Part shown: piece after piece, positions 44,748-54,725 of the stretch | How positions within the stretch are numbered: the stretch's first letter is position 1 | How the letters are laid out: each line of letters opens with the position of its first letter | From: Pseudomonas jessenii | Lineage (GTDB): Bacteria; Pseudomonadota; Gammaproteobacteria; Pseudomonadales; Pseudomonadaceae | Direction: 5' to 3' | DNA: 64,000 nt | NCBI RefSeq assembly: GCF_002236115.1 | Contig: NZ_NIWT01000003.1 | Location: 62,001 to 126,000 of the forward strand | Translations under genes and position numbers: made by a program | Notes under the pieces: generated by a model | What the model was told of the DNA's origin: nothing | Seen by the model: only the letters and a program-made list of their open reading frames with translations | Database searches by the model: none

Positions 44748-45740
44748 TTACTGCAGCGGGTCGATCGGCATGCTCGATACCATCGGTGCAACGCCGTTGC
44801 CCGGCACAGCGATCTCAACCGGCAGGCCGTCTTCAGCGGCGACCACATCACGCACCACATCCCAGTTCATACGCAGGTTGTTGGTGATGTCTTCACGCTT
44901 GAGCATCGCATTGATGACTGCGGTGTGCTTGTCGACCACCGACGGGTTGCCCTTGTCGTCCAGCGGCGTATGCGCCTCCAGATAGACCTTGCCGCCACTC
45001 AGACCAAACTTGTACGGGTCGTTGATGATCCGCACGGACGTTCCGACCGGTACCATGCCCGCCATTTCCAGCACGTTGTTGTTGAACATGCGGAAGCAAC
45101 CGTGGCTGGTGCGCATGCCGATACCGAACTTCTTGTTCGAACCGTGGATCAGGTAGCCCGGTGTGCCCAGGGTGAACTTGAACGGCCCCAGCGGGTTGTC
45201 AGGGCCGGCCGGCACGACGTTGGGCAGCGGATCACCGTCTGCTGCGTGCTCGGCCTTGATCGAAGCCGGAGGCGTCCAGGTAGGGTTCGGTGTCTTGGCG
45301 GTGATGCTGGTGTGGGCAATCGGCGAGCCCCAGCCTTCACGACCGATACCCAGCGGGAACGTGTACACCACGTTCTTGCCTTTCGGGTAGTAATAGAGGC
45401 GGTACTCGGCCAGGTTGATCACGATGCCTTCACGCGGACCTGGTGGCAGGATGAAGCGAGTCGGCAGAATGATTTCCGTACCGGCGCCAGGCAACCAGGC
45501 ATCGACACCCGGGTTGGCCGCGACCATTTCCGTGTAGCCCAGATCGTAGGCGGTACCAAGGTCGGCGAAGGTATCTTCGTACTTGGCCTTGATCACCTGC
45601 ACCTGGCCGATGATGTCCTCACCGGGCGGTGGCAGGGGAAGCTCCAATGCTGCGACTGGACCGGCCACTAAGAGGGCGGCAAGAGTCAGGCAGCGGGTGA
45701 CGGCAGGAAAGCGCGACAACATCCGGAAAATCCTATGCAT
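44748..45740 (-). CDS. L,D-transpeptidase (YkuD/ErfK family) with LysM-like region
   Basis: An exported enzyme of 330 residues. The signal peptide is at 1-31 (ending AALELPLPP), a LysM-like wall-binding region at about 45-95 (YEDTFADLGTAYDLGYTEMVAANPG), and a YkuD domain at about 100-240. The active site is HGSNKKFGIGMRTSHGCFRM, with the catalytic Cys and two His residues. It makes 3-3 crosslinks or attaches lipoproteins to peptidoglycan. Its gene is convergent with oprI. The start is ATG at 45740; the upstream TTG adds two residues. Confidence 0.93.
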   Translation of the reverse strand: MHRIFRMLSRFPAVTRCLTLAALLVAGPVAALELPLPPPGEDIIGQVQVIKAKYEDTFADLGTAYDLGYTEMVAANPGVDAWLPGAGTEIILPTRFILPPGPREGIVINLAEYRLYYYPKGKNVVYTFPLGIGREGWGSPIAHTSITAKTPNPTWTPPASIKAEHAADGDPLPNVVPAGPDNPLGPFKFTLGTPGYLIHGSNKKFGIGMRTSHGCFRMFNNNVLEMAGMVPVGTSVRIINDPYKFGLSGGKVYLEAHTPLDDKGNPSVVDKHTAVINAMLKREDITNNLRMNWDVVRDVVAAEDGLPVEIAVPGNGVAPMVSSMPIDPLQ

Positions 45741-45848
45741 GATCAACTGAGAGTATAAGAACGCGATTGTACACTGCAGTCCGTTATTTCGGGGAGATCG
45801 CCCGATTACAGGCAGTGCGGGCCGATTTTGCGATTATCTTCGATCCCG

Positions 45849-45948
45849 TGTAGGAGCGAGCTTGCTCGCGAAAAACGCCAGGACAACGCGGGCATTCAGG
45901 CAGCACGCGTTATCGTTGACGTCCATCGCGAGCAAGCTCGCTCCTACA
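45849..45948. repeat. REP doublet (outward topology, GTAG-type ends)
   Basis: TGTAGGAGCGAGCTTGCTCG at the left and CGAGCAAGCTCGCTCCTACA at the right. The core ACGCGTTATCGTTGACGTCC is shared with the copy at 17678. These two are the only GTAGG-ended pairs in the window. Confidence 0.92.
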
Positions 45949-46005
45949 GAAGAGCAGAGCAACGGCAGGTCGGCGTACACCCGTGCTCTTTACCACTCAT
46001 CAGGC

Positions 46006-46330
46006 CGAGCGTTAGCTCGCCTGCAGCTTTTGATCTTGATCCACCCGCCCCCTCGGCAGGCTGAGTGGAGGTGTTCATCAGGGGGCAGGCGCGCAGCGCC
46101 GTTCGACGAAGTCGAACACATCGAGAGGAGGTCGTCGCGAAGCAGACCGGAGGCGATGCGCCCTGATGAATACCGGAGCGAAGGAACCCCGAGCTTTAGC
46201 GAGGGGCCGTACGTAAGGGGCGAGACCTATGGTTCCTTTGGGGCGTTTGCCAAAGGGACTCGCCGTAAGGGCGAAACCATAAGCCGCCGTTACCGCAGCA
46301 ACGGATATGTACACGGTCAACAAAAGACAG
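46006..46330 (+). repeat. Large structured intergenic repeat with cloverleaf-like fold
   Basis: Nested complementary segments fill these bases. CGAGC-GTTA-GCTCG (46006-46019) opens it. TTCATCAGGG (46074-46083) pairs with CCCTGATGAA (46161-46170) around the hairpin GTTCGAC-GAA-GTCGAAC (46101-46117). TATGGTT (46228-46234) pairs with AACCATA (46275-46281) and encloses two hairpins, CCTTTGG/CCAAAGG (46235-46256) and CGCC-GTAAG-GGCG (46261-46273), a three-way junction. CCGTT/AACGG (46287-46304) closes it. From memory, close relatives recur in Pseudomonas genomes and are often mis-annotated as short proteins containing RYRSNGYVHG. The function is unknown. Confidence 0.75.
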
Positions 46331-46363
46331 GTCGGCTCGAAGGCCGCCCCGACTCCTGACAGA

Positions 46364-46657
46364 TCAAAGCTCAAACCGCAATTCAGGCCAGATCGGCGAC
46401 GTCCCCCGCTTCTGCGACTCAAGAATGGCCCGGCACAACGAACACAGCCGCTGGTCCTGAAACACCCGGCGATCAACACTCGACCAGCGCGGTTGCGCCG
46501 GCAACAGACTGCCGCACAGTGTCCGGTCCGCCGAACCGCCCAACTCCAGCTGACGGGTCACCAGATGCACCCGCACTTCCTGGCAGGCGAACAGATCCAG
46601 CTGTTCGTCAGGCTCGATCAGTTGATAGGCAAATAGTGACCAGGCGGGACGCGGCAT
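46364..46657 (-). CDS. Hypothetical protein (PA2855-like position)
   Basis: A protein of 97 residues starting MPRPAWSLFAYQLIEPDEQLDLFACQEVRVHLV, with GGAG about six bases upstream of the ATG at 46657. It contains several cysteines, including a CSLC pair near the C terminus, which might hold a metal, and a conserved-looking QDQRLCSLCRAIL segment. No family is recognised. It lies between the L,D-transpeptidase gene and tesA, where PAO1 also has a small hypothetical gene as I recall. Confidence 0.65.
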   Translation of the reverse strand: MPRPAWSLFAYQLIEPDEQLDLFACQEVRVHLVTRQLELGGSADRTLCGSLLPAQPRWSSVDRRVFQDQRLCSLCRAILESQKRGTSPIWPELRFEL

Positions 46658-46713
46658 CGGGGGCTCCAAATCGGGGGCGCCACCTTAGCCGAAAGCCTGC
46701 TTCTAGAAAAGTG

Positions 46714-47319
46714 TCATAACAGCGGTTTTAGAGTAGGCCAGACATTTTCCAGCAACTTGTCCTGGGCCCCGGCCGCCGGGTGTATGCCGTCAGCCTGCAT
46801 CAAGTCCGGATGGCCGCCTACGCCATCGAGGAAAAACGGCACCAGCGGGATCTTTTTCTCATCGGCCAGGTTGCTGTAGACCTCGGCGAACGCCTTGGTG
46901 TAACGCGCACCATAATTGGGTGGCAATTGCATGCCGAGCAGCAACACCTTGGCACCGCTGGCCCGGGAGCTGTCGATCATCGAAGCAAGATTTTGTTGCA
47001 ATTGAGTTGGCAGCATCCCGCGCAGACCATCATTGCCGCCCAGCTCGAGGATCACCAGTTCCGGTTTATGCTCTGCAAGCAGCGCGGGCAGGCGCGCCTG
47101 GCCTCCGGCACTGGTGTCGCCACTGATGGACGCATTGATCACTTTGTCGTCGAAACCTTCGTGCCTGAGCCGTTGCTCAAGCAGCGACACCCACCCCAGC
47201 CGGGTATCCAGCCCGAAACCGGCGCTGATACTATCGCCAACGATCAGGACTGTACCCGCCGCTGCGTTTTGGGCCATGCACATCAAGGCCAGGCCAGCAC
47301 TCAAAAACCAGACACGCAT
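46714..47319 (-). CDS. tesA: Arylesterase / acyl-CoA thioesterase I
   Basis: A periplasmic SGNH hydrolase of 201 residues. Signal peptide 1-21 (MRVWFLSAGLALMCMAQNAAA); block I VLIVGDSISAGFGLD with the nucleophile Ser; block II Gly in NASISGDTSAGG; block III ELGGNDGLRG; block V DGIHPAAGA with the Asp and His. It hydrolyses acyl thioesters, esters and lysophospholipids. It is divergent from the ABC transporter genes ybbA-ybbP with only ten bases between starts, the same head-to-head layout as in E. coli. Confidence 0.94.
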   Translation of the reverse strand: MRVWFLSAGLALMCMAQNAAAGTVLIVGDSISAGFGLDTRLGWVSLLEQRLRHEGFDDKVINASISGDTSAGGQARLPALLAEHKPELVILELGGNDGLRGMLPTQLQQNLASMIDSSRASGAKVLLLGMQLPPNYGARYTKAFAEVYSNLADEKKIPLVPFFLDGVGGHPDLMQADGIHPAAGAQDKLLENVWPTLKPLL

Positions 47320-47329
47320 CGGACTCTCC

Positions 47330-48013
47330 ATGGGCGCAAGCATTCTCATCGCGAAGGACCTTAGCAAAGTGGTTCCCAGCGCGGAAGGTGAACTGACCAT
47401 CCTGCACCAACTCAGCCTGGAACTGAACAAGGGCGACAGCCTGGCCATCGTCGGCGCTTCCGGCTCCGGCAAGTCCACCCTGCTGGGCCTGCTTGCCGGC
47501 CTCGACCTGCCGAGCAGCGGCGAAGTCACACTCGCCGGGCAAGGCCTGAGCAACCTCGATGAAGACCAGCGTGCGCGCATCCGCGCCGAGCACGTGGGTT
47601 TTGTCTTTCAATCGTTTCAGCTGCTCGACAGTCTCAATGCCCTGGAAAACGTCATGTTGCCACTGGAGCTCGATGGCCGCAAAGACGCCCGCGAACGCGC
47701 CACCCAATTGCTGCAACGGGTGGGACTGGGCCAACGCCTGACTCACTCGCCGCGCCAGCTCTCCGGAGGCGAGCAACAACGCGTGGCGATTGCCCGCGCA
47801 TTCGCCGCCGAGCCCGATGTGCTGTTCGCCGACGAACCGACCGGCAACCTCGACAGCCACACCGGCGAGCGCATCAGCGACTTGCTGTTCGAGCTCAACC
47901 AGGAGCGCGGCACGACCCTGGTGCTGGTGACTCACGATGAACGCCTGGCCCATCGCTGCCGGCGCCTGATCCGTCTTGAAGCCGGCCTGCTGGTCGCCCC
48001 TCTGGAGCCTTGA
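47330..48013 (+). CDS. ABC transporter ATP-binding protein, YbbA type
   Basis: An ATPase of 227 residues of the MacB/LolD-like group. Walker [14 protein letters not shown]-loop FVFQSFQLL, signature [15 protein letters not shown], Walker [13 protein letters not shown] and switch His in LVTHDERLA are all intact. It overlaps the permease gene downstream by one base (TGATG). With the YbbP permease it forms a type VII-like transporter of unknown substrate, encoded beside tesA in many gammaproteobacteria. Confidence 0.95.
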   Translation: MGASILIAKDLSKVVPSAEGELTILHQLSLELNKGDSLAIVGASGSGKSTLLGLLAGLDLPSSGEVTLAGQGLSNLDEDQRARIRAEHVGFVFQSFQLLDSLNALENVMLPLELDGRKDARERATQLLQRVGLGQRLTHSPRQLSGGEQQRVAIARAFAAEPDVLFADEPTGNLDSHTGERISDLLFELNQERGTTLVLVTHDERLAHRCRRLIRLEAGLLVAPLEP

Positions 48014-50517
48014 TGGCACGTCTGCCGCTGTTGCGCCTGTTCAGTCTCGCCATCCGCCAATTGCTGCGCGATGCCCGCGCCGGTGAATTGCGCGTGTTGT
48101 TTTTCGCCTTGCTGGTGGCCGTGGCCGCCAGCACCGCCATCGGTTACTTTGGCGCGCGCCTGAACGGCGCCATGATGCTGCGCGCTACCGAATTTCTCGG
48201 TGCCGACCTGCTGCTCGAAGGCAGTTCGCCTGCGCGCCCCGAACAGATAAGAAGCGGCACCGAACTGGGTCTGGAACACGCTCAAGTGGTGGAATTCTCC
48301 AGCGTCATCGCCACCGACAACAGCATTCAGCTGTCCAGCATCAAGGCGGCCGATGACACCTATCCGCTACGCGGCGAATTGAAAAGCGCGCCCGCCCCCT
48401 TTGCCACGCAAATAGTCGGTGGCGGACCGCAACCCGGTGAAGCCTGGGTCGAGGCACGCCTGCTGACCGCCCTGGACCTGAAGATCGGCGACAGCATCGA
48501 TGTCGGCATGAAAACCCTGAAACTGGCGCGGGTGCTGACTTACGAACCCGATCGCGCCGGCAATTTCTACAGCCTGACACCGCGGGTGCTGATCAACCTC
48601 GACGACCTTGCAGCCACCGGCGTGGTGCAGCCCGGCAGCAGGGTCAGCTATCGCGAATTATGGCGAGGCAGCGCTCAGGCACTCGAGACGTATCGGCAAC
48701 TGATCAAACCGGGGCTTGCCGCCAACCAGCGCTTGCAGGACGCCCGCGACGGTAATCGACAGATCGGTGGCGCCCTGGGCAAAGCCGAACGCTACCTGAA
48801 CATGGCCAGCCTGGTGGCGGTGTTGCTGTCCGGCGTGGCGGTGGCGCTGTCGGCAACCCGCTTCGCCACCCGACGGTTCGATGCCAGTGCCTTGCTGCGC
48901 TGCCTCGGGCTGTCGCGCCGGGAAACCATGGTGCTGTTCAGCCTGCAACTGACTGTCCTCGGGCTGCTGGCCAGCATCAGCGGCGCCCTCCTCGGCTGGC
49001 TCGCACAGCTGGGGTTGTTTGCCCTGCTGCATGACTTGTTGCCGACCGACGTGCCTCCGGGCGGGCTGTTTCCGGCCATTGCCGGGATCGGCACCGGACT
49101 GGTGGCGTTGGCCGGATTCGCCTTGCCGCCACTGGCGGCTCTGGGCCGGGTTCCGCCATTGCGCGTGCTGCGCCGGGACATGTTGCCGATCCCCTCCAGC
49201 ACCTGGATGGTCTACGGCGCAGCGCTGGGCGCCCTCGCCCTGATCATGTGGCGCCTGAGCCTGGACCTGGTGCTGACCTTTGCCCTGCTCGGCGGCGGCG
49301 TGATTGCAGCGTTGGTGCTGGGCGGCTTGTTGTTGCTGCTGTTGAAGAGCCTGCGACGCATGCTTGCTCGTGCGTCCTTGCCCTGGCGCCTGGGACTGGG
49401 CCAACTGCTGCGTCATCCGCTCGCTGCCGCGGGCCAGTCCCTGGCGTTCGGCCTGATTCTGCTGTCAATGGCGCTGATTGCGCTGCTGCGCGGCGAGTTG
49501 CTGGACACCTGGCAGAACCAGCTGCCGAAAAACGCTCCAAACTACTTCGCGCTGAACATCCTGCCAGCGGACAAACAGGCCTTCACCGATCACCTGATCA
49601 CCGTATCGGCGCAATCGGCACCGCTGTACCCGGTGGTGCCTGGACGCTTGATCAGCATCAACGGCGAGCCTGTGCAGCAAATCGTCACCAAGGAATCGGC
49701 CGGGGACCGGGCGATCCAGCGCGACCTGAGCCTGACCTGGGCCGCGGACCTGCCGTCGGGCAACAAACTCACGGCCGGCAATTGGTGGAACCAACAGATG
49801 CCGGACGATGTACCCGGCGTGTCGGTAGAAGGCAAGGTCGCCGAGAGTTTGAAAATAAAGCTCGGCGACCACCTGGTATTCAGCGTTGGCGGAGTCAATC
49901 GCGAGGCGAAGGTCACCAGCCTGCGGGAGATCAACTGGGACAACTTCCAGCCGAACTTCTTCATGATCTTCCAGCCCGGCACCCTCAAGGATCTGCCAGC
50001 GACCTACCTGACCAGTTTCTATCTGGCAGCGGGTCACGACCAACAGATTGTCGACCTGTCCCGCGCCTTCCCGGCGGTGACCATCCTGCAGGTCGAAGCC
50101 TTGCTGGAGCAACTGCGCAGCATCCTCGCCCAGGTGACCCTGGCGGTGGAGTACGTGTTGTTGTTCGTGTTGGCGGCGGGGATGGCGGTGCTGTTCTCCG
50201 GCCTGCAAGCGACGCTGGATGAACGCATTCGCCAGGGCGCGCTGTTGCGTGCGCTGGGGGCGGAGCGGCAATTGCTGGTCAAGGCCCGGCGTATCGAGTT
50301 CGGTTTGCTGGGCGCAGTCAGTGGCTTGCTGGCGGCACTGGGTTCGGAAGTGGTGAGTTGGGTGCTCTATCGCTACGCCTTTGACCTGCCGTGGCATCCA
50401 CATCCATGGCTGTTGTTGCTCCCACTGGTGGGCGCCGTGCTCATTGGTGGTGCAGGGGTGTTCGGCACCCGTCGGGCATTGAACGCCAGCCCGCTGACAG
50501 TTCTGCGCGAGGGTTGA
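48013..50517 (+). CDS. ABC transporter permease, YbbP/FtsX type
   Basis: An inner-membrane permease of 834 residues. It has an N-terminal helix (about 20-45), a large periplasmic domain (45-250), a first FtsX core (about 255-375), a middle helix pair and periplasmic part (395-690), and a C-terminal FtsX core (about 705-830) ending [13 protein letters not shown]. The duplicated FtsX layout with about ten membrane segments is that of E. coli YbbP. The start is ATG 48013, one base into the stop of the ATPase gene. The substrate is probably lipophilic but not established. Confidence 0.93.
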   Translation: MARLPLLRLFSLAIRQLLRDARAGELRVLFFALLVAVAASTAIGYFGARLNGAMMLRATEFLGADLLLEGSSPARPEQIRSGTELGLEHAQVVEFSSVIATDNSIQLSSIKAADDTYPLRGELKSAPAPFATQIVGGGPQPGEAWVEARLLTALDLKIGDSIDVGMKTLKLARVLTYEPDRAGNFYSLTPRVLINLDDLAATGVVQPGSRVSYRELWRGSAQALETYRQLIKPGLAANQRLQDARDGNRQIGGALGKAERYLNMASLVAVLLSGVAVALSATRFATRRFDASALLRCLGLSRRETMVLFSLQLTVLGLLASISGALLGWLAQLGLFALLHDLLPTDVPPGGLFPAIAGIGTGLVALAGFALPPLAALGRVPPLRVLRRDMLPIPSSTWMVYGAALGALALIMWRLSLDLVLTFALLGGGVIAALVLGGLLLLLLKSLRRMLARASLPWRLGLGQLLRHPLAAAGQSLAFGLILLSMALIALLRGELLDTWQNQLPKNAPNYFALNILPADKQAFTDHLITVSAQSAPLYPVVPGRLISINGEPVQQIVTKESAGDRAIQRDLSLTWAADLPSGNKLTAGNWWNQQMPDDVPGVSVEGKVAESLKIKLGDHLVFSVGGVNREAKVTSLREINWDNFQPNFFMIFQPGTLKDLPATYLTSFYLAAGHDQQIVDLSRAFPAVTILQVEALLEQLRSILAQVTLAVEYVLLFVLAAGMAVLFSGLQATLDERIRQGALLRALGAERQLLVKARRIEFGLLGAVSGLLAALGSEVVSWVLYRYAFDLPWHPHPWLLLLPLVGAVLIGGAGVFGTRRALNASPLTVLREG

Positions 50518-50551
50518 TAGACTCCTGCCATCCTCACCACAAGAAGCTGTC

Positions 50552-51049
50552 ATGAGCCGTTACCGCCCTCCCCGCACCGCTGGCACCGCGCTGATCACCC
50601 CCGAGGGTGAAGCGCGGATGCGCGCCGAGTTCCATGAGTTGTGGCATGTACGTCGGCCCCAAGTTACCCAGGCTGTCAGCGAAGCCGCGGCCCAGGGTGA
50701 TCGCTCGGAGAACGCCGAATACACCTATGGCAAAAAGATGCTGCGAGAGATCGACAGCCGCGTGCGTTTTCTCACCAAACGCCTGGAAGCGCTCAAGGTG
50801 GTCAGCGAAAAACCCAGCGATCCGAACAAGGTCTATTTCGGCGCCTGGGTCACGATCGAGGACGAGGATGGCAAAGAGTCGCGCTACCGCATTGTCGGGC
50901 CGGATGAACTGGACCTCAAACAGGGCCTGATCAGCATCGACTCGCCCCTGGCCCGCGCATTGATCGGCAAGGCACTGGATGCCGAAGTCCGGGTCCAGAC
51001 ACCGACGGGTGAGCAGTGCGTGTACATCGTGGCAATCGAGTACCCGTGA
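50552..51049 (+). CDS. greB: Transcript cleavage factor GreB
   Basis: A protein of 165 residues that rescues backtracked RNA polymerase by stimulating cleavage of the nascent RNA. The coiled-coil tip reads [17 protein letters not shown] with both catalytic acids present; the C-terminal FKBP-like domain ends [21 protein letters not shown]. The basic patch around [21 protein letters not shown] suits GreB rather than GreA. It is convergent with a small hypothetical gene, stops three bases apart. Compare the altered paralogue at 37199. Confidence 0.96.
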   Translation: MSRYRPPRTAGTALITPEGEARMRAEFHELWHVRRPQVTQAVSEAAAQGDRSENAEYTYGKKMLREIDSRVRFLTKRLEALKVVSEKPSDPNKVYFGAWVTIEDEDGKESRYRIVGPDELDLKQGLISIDSPLARALIGKALDAEVRVQTPTGEQCVYIVAIEYP

Positions 51050-51052
51050 GCG

Positions 51053-51361
51053 TTAAAGCCGGGTAATCAGTCCCTGCCGGGCAACGCGGGTCAGTTGCCG
51101 GATCACTTCAGGCGCATCTTCGAGGCTGGGGGACTGAATCACTGCCAGATCGAAACTGTCGTTGGCGAAACGAGCGAGCGACTCACCGTCTTCGACAAAC
51201 TGGATCAGGAAGGCAGCGGGACCGCCGGTACGACGTGGCCAGCCATCGAGATAACGCAAGAGCGTCGGCTGATGTTTGCCGCCAAGCAGGATTTTTGGAT
51301 TGCGCTGGGTGAGATGTGCCGTGATCGGCGCGGGACGTACAACGGGGTTTAGTGCATTCAT
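51053..51361 (-). CDS. Hypothetical protein
   Basis: A protein of 102 residues starting MNALNPVVRPAPITAHLTQRNPKILLGGKHQPTLLRYLDGW, ending RQGLITRL. It shows a mixed alpha/beta pattern with VEDGESLARFANDSFDLAVIQSPSLEDAPEVIRQLTRVARQ, reminiscent of the second half of a methyltransferase-like or receiver-like fold, but no motif is conclusive. The frame extends upstream to 51463 without a good start. Function not recognised. Confidence 0.65.
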   Translation of the reverse strand: MNALNPVVRPAPITAHLTQRNPKILLGGKHQPTLLRYLDGWPRRTGGPAAFLIQFVEDGESLARFANDSFDLAVIQSPSLEDAPEVIRQLTRVARQGLITRL

Positions 51362-51567
51362 TGTGTCGTGTCTCTGCCTCAAAAGTCTGCATGGCAGGTG
51401 AGAGGCAACACCGAACCAGCGCTTTAGCGGTATTTCGAAGCCTGTTCCGGCTTCTATCGGCAACTGGATGAGTCACCTGGCGCCCCGCAAGTAGCTGTTT
51501 AAATCGGCGCATGAGCAACATCCTAGAGAAGCTGACTGGACAGTGTCAAGAATGACGCTCAACAAAA

Positions 51568-51590
51568 AAGGCCCGCACAATGCGGGCCTT
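51568..51590. terminator. Intrinsic terminator next to doxX
   Basis: AAGGCCCGCA (51568-51577), loop CAA, TGCGGGCCTT (51581-51590), with an A-run to the left, so it is oriented to end the leftward doxX gene 18 bases after its stop; T residues on the right make it partly bidirectional. Confidence 0.9.
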
Positions 51591-51608
51591 TTCGTTGAAC
51601 CAGAGCGG

Positions 51609-52043
51609 TCAACCGGCGATGGCACGGTCCGCCGAGAGCTTGCCCGCACCTTCGATCAATACCGCGAGACTGCCACCGAGCAACGCCAGGGCGAACTCAT
51701 AACCGTTGTTGGCCATGAACAGACCGTTGCTGATGTGCACCGAGAAAATCGCAACCAGCGACAGGAAGATCAGGCCCAGTGCGGCCGGGCGAACCAGCAA
51801 GCCGATGATCAGGGCCAGGCCGGCGAAGAATTCGGTGCCGCCCGCCAGTGCCGCCATCAGGTAACCCGGCGTCAGTCCGAGGCTTTCCATGTACTGCGCG
51901 GTTCCAGCCAGACCATAGCCACCGAATGCTCCGAAGAGCTTCTGCGAACCGTGAGCGGCGAAAACAATACCGACCACGATGCGCAGAACGGTCAGACCGT
52001 AGCCAGCGCGTGTAGACAGTACCTTATTGATCAGTGTGCTCAT
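51609..52043 (-). CDS. DoxX family membrane protein
   Basis: An inner-membrane protein of 144 residues with four hydrophobic segments. Family signatures: GLTVLRIVVGIVFAAHGSQKLFGAFGGYG near the start and AALAGGTEFFAGLALIIGLLVRPAALGL in the middle. DoxX-type proteins are linked to thiosulfate:quinone oxidation in archaea and to redox homeostasis in bacteria; the role in Pseudomonas is not settled. It stands alone with its own terminator. Confidence 0.92.
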   Translation of the reverse strand: MSTLINKVLSTRAGYGLTVLRIVVGIVFAAHGSQKLFGAFGGYGLAGTAQYMESLGLTPGYLMAALAGGTEFFAGLALIIGLLVRPAALGLIFLSLVAIFSVHISNGLFMANNGYEFALALLGGSLAVLIEGAGKLSADRAIAG

Positions 52044-52146
52044 GCTGTTTCATTCCTTGTCAGTGTGTGTTGGTTGGCCGCTATATTAATCAGTAATTCA
52101 CATACTAAAAGCGCAAAAAACCCGTCATAACAATCAGATTAATTGA

Positions 52147-53568
52147 TCATTTGCGTGAGACAACCTTTTGCCCCTGGGGCTCCAACGACTCCCGCTCCCG
52201 GTCGAACGCCAAGTAATACTTGTTCACGCTATTAACATAACTGACAGGCCCCATACCCACTTGCTCCATGGCAATGCGTTCGACCTGGAAGAACCACTGG
52301 TTGGGATTCAAGCCTCGCCGACGGGCTTCGGCGCGCATGCCTTGCACCCGCTCCGGCCCGATGTTGTAGGCCGCCAGCACGAAGGCCATGCGTTCGCGCT
52401 CGTTGAGTTTCGGACTGGCAAAGAATTTGCGCCGGATCATCGCCAGGTACTTGGCCCCGGCCTGCACATTGCCATCAAGGTCCTGAATATTGTTGACCCC
52501 CACCCGCTGCGCCGCAGAAGGCGTGATCTGCATCAGACCGGTGGGGCCACCGCCACTGCGGGCGGCGGGTTGCAGGGATGACTCCTTGAAGGCCAGCGCC
52601 GCCAGGTTCAGCCAGTCCATGCCCTGGGCGTCGGCATGTTTCTGCAGCACCGGGCGAAGTTTTTCCAGACGCTGTCGGTCCGCCTTGGCCAGTGGATAGT
52701 GCACTTGATAGAGACGACGATAGATCCGCAGGAACGCGGCGTCCTGATCCGATGGTTTTTTGTAGACGGTGAGGAAGCGATCAATGCTGGCCCGCAGCAT
52801 CGAGGCATCACGGCGCACGAACCAGAATTCCTCTCCCGGATCACTGACGAGTACCTGTTTGTCGAAACGCAGCCTGGGCAGGATCTTGCCCCAGCGTTCG
52901 GCGATCGGTTGCTCGACGATGGTCAGGTGGAAGATCCCGCCCTGCACCATCTCCAGTACATCCTCGACGGCAAGGCTCGGATCGACCCATTCGATCGTGA
53001 CCGGTGGCAGTTTGTGCAAGGCGAGCTTTTGATTGATCTGGCTGACGGCATCCCCGGCGGCACTGCCTGCGGGTAATGCCAGGGTCTTGCCGGAAAGCTG
53101 TTCAAGCCTGGTGTAGCGGCGTTCGCCCTTGATGCCCACCAGGACCAACGGGATGTTGCTGGCAATCGGCTCACTGGTGCTGACGGCGAAGCCGGGTTGC
53201 AGCTCGAGCAACTCGCCTGGCGCCACCAGATCGCCCTCCCCCCGCTGCAATGCGCCAAGCAGTTGATCCTTGGCCTTGGGAATGATCTTGAGGGTGATTT
53301 CCTGACCGTCACGGGCGTGGCCGTTGAGGTATTGCTCGAACGCTCTCAGGCGATGGTACTCGACCCCGATCGCCTGCCCCTGGACTTCACCGGAACTGTT
53401 GCGGCTCTGGTTGACCAACACCCGCAGCACACGACTGCTGCGTATTTCCGCAAGGTCGCGCACCTTGCTCGCCGGTACCGCTTGCAACGGCCCGGGCAGA
53501 CGCGCGACCGCCGTCATCGGCAGTAGCAGCGAACAACACAGCAGTAGCAAAACCGAGGGACGAATCAT
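52147..53568 (-). CDS. Membrane-bound lytic transglycosylase, MltF family
   Basis: An exported peptidoglycan lyase of 473 residues: signal peptide (1-22), a SBP_bac_3-type regulatory domain (about 40-265) and a SLT catalytic domain (about 305-450). The catalytic Glu is in LAALAFKESSLQP, with GPTGLMQITPSAAQRVGV, VLAAYNIGPERV and a C-terminal YVNSVNKYY block. It lacks a lipobox, so it is periplasmic or loosely membrane-bound. It corresponds in position to P. aeruginosa PA2865 (MltF2). It is divergent from tatD over about 240 bases. Confidence 0.93.
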   Translation of the reverse strand: MIRPSVLLLLCCSLLLPMTAVARLPGPLQAVPASKVRDLAEIRSSRVLRVLVNQSRNSSGEVQGQAIGVEYHRLRAFEQYLNGHARDGQEITLKIIPKAKDQLLGALQRGEGDLVAPGELLELQPGFAVSTSEPIASNIPLVLVGIKGERRYTRLEQLSGKTLALPAGSAAGDAVSQINQKLALHKLPPVTIEWVDPSLAVEDVLEMVQGGIFHLTIVEQPIAERWGKILPRLRFDKQVLVSDPGEEFWFVRRDASMLRASIDRFLTVYKKPSDQDAAFLRIYRRLYQVHYPLAKADRQRLEKLRPVLQKHADAQGMDWLNLAALAFKESSLQPAARSGGGPTGLMQITPSAAQRVGVNNIQDLDGNVQAGAKYLAMIRRKFFASPKLNERERMAFVLAAYNIGPERVQGMRAEARRRGLNPNQWFFQVERIAMEQVGMGPVSYVNSVNKYYLAFDRERESLEPQGQKVVSRK

Positions 53569-53805
53569 CCACTCTCCGGAAAGAATATGAGGCCCGCTTC
53601 AATGACGAAAACCATCAAGCGCGGCGACAAAAACAGAGCGCCCAAGGCGCTGGCAACGTGCGAAAGACTGGCACAATGATGGCAAAACTACCAACCAGGT
53701 CTGGTCCGCGGCTCAAGAGACAGCGTTAACCCGTTGTAGTTCTTGGTTTTTCTTATAAATCCACGGCTCTGATATGCTTTCCGGCCTTTGGGCCGAGGTA
53801 GCACC

Positions 53806-54612
53806 ATGCAACTCATCGATATCGGCGTCAACCTGACCAACGCCAGTTTTGCCGACAAACACCAAGCCGTACTTGACCGCGCCTACGCGGCCGGCGTGTG
53901 CCAACTGGTGCTGACCGGCACCAGTGTCGAGGGCAGTGAACAGGCCCTTGAGCTGTGCCAGCAACTGGACGAAAGCGCCCAGCGCCTGTTCGCCACCGCC
54001 GGTATTCACCCTCACTGCGCCAGCGACTGGAACGCCGACAGCGCCCGACGTTTGCGCAGCTTGCTCTTGGAGCCGAATGTGGTGGCCGTGGGCGAATGCG
54101 GGCTGGATTTCAACCGTGATTTCTCGCCGCGCCCGCAACAGGAGAAGGTCCTCGAAGAACACCTGGCCATGGCCGTCGAATTGCAGCTGCCGGTTTTTCT
54201 GCACGAACGCGACGCCAGCCAGCGCCTGCTGGAAATCCTGCGCGACTTCCGCGACCGACTGCCGGCCGCCGTAGTGCACTGCTTCACTGGAGAGCAGAAG
54301 GCACTGTTCAGCTATCTCGACCTGGACTTGCACATCGGCATTACCGGCTGGATCTGCGACGAACGCCGGGGCACGCATTTGCACCCACTGGTCAAGGAGA
54401 TCAAGCGCGGACGCCTGATGCTCGAAAGCGACGCACCGTATCTGCTGCCGCGCAGCCTGCGCCCCAAGCCGAAAAACGGGCGAAACGAGCCGGCGTACCT
54501 GACCGAAGTACTACGCGAAGTGGCACTGCATCGCGGGGAAAGCCAGGAAGATCTGGCAGCGCATACCACCGCGTGCGCGCGGGCGTTTTATGGTCTGCCA
54601 TTGATCTCCTGA
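53806..54612 (+). CDS. tatD: TatD family metal-dependent hydrolase
   Basis: A TIM-barrel nuclease/hydrolase of 268 residues. The metal ligands are spread as usual: DIGVNLT near the start (HxH-type site modified), [35 protein letters not shown] and LESDAPYL. TatD in E. coli is a 3'-5' exonuclease active on damaged DNA. The start ATG at 53806 follows GAGG. A small GC hairpin (CGGCC-TTTG-GGCCG) sits just before the ribosome binding site. Confidence 0.92.
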   Translation: MQLIDIGVNLTNASFADKHQAVLDRAYAAGVCQLVLTGTSVEGSEQALELCQQLDESAQRLFATAGIHPHCASDWNADSARRLRSLLLEPNVVAVGECGLDFNRDFSPRPQQEKVLEEHLAMAVELQLPVFLHERDASQRLLEILRDFRDRLPAAVVHCFTGEQKALFSYLDLDLHIGITGWICDERRGTHLHPLVKEIKRGRLMLESDAPYLLPRSLRPKPKNGRNEPAYLTEVLREVALHRGESQEDLAAHTTACARAFYGLPLIS

Positions 54613-54725
54613 TTGCCATAAATCCCACAGGTTTGAAGTTGATCTGCATCAAGAGTCAGTCACCTGTATAGCGGCACAATGATGGCGTCTTGCCAAAACT
54701 GTTTCCGCTATCAGAGAAGACCTCC

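Noticed and set aside
46157..46360. A short protein containing RRKGETISRRYRSNGYVHG
   Set aside because: The same stretch forms nested RNA-like stems, and I recall it as a repeat commonly mis-annotated as protein; no ribosome binding site supports it.
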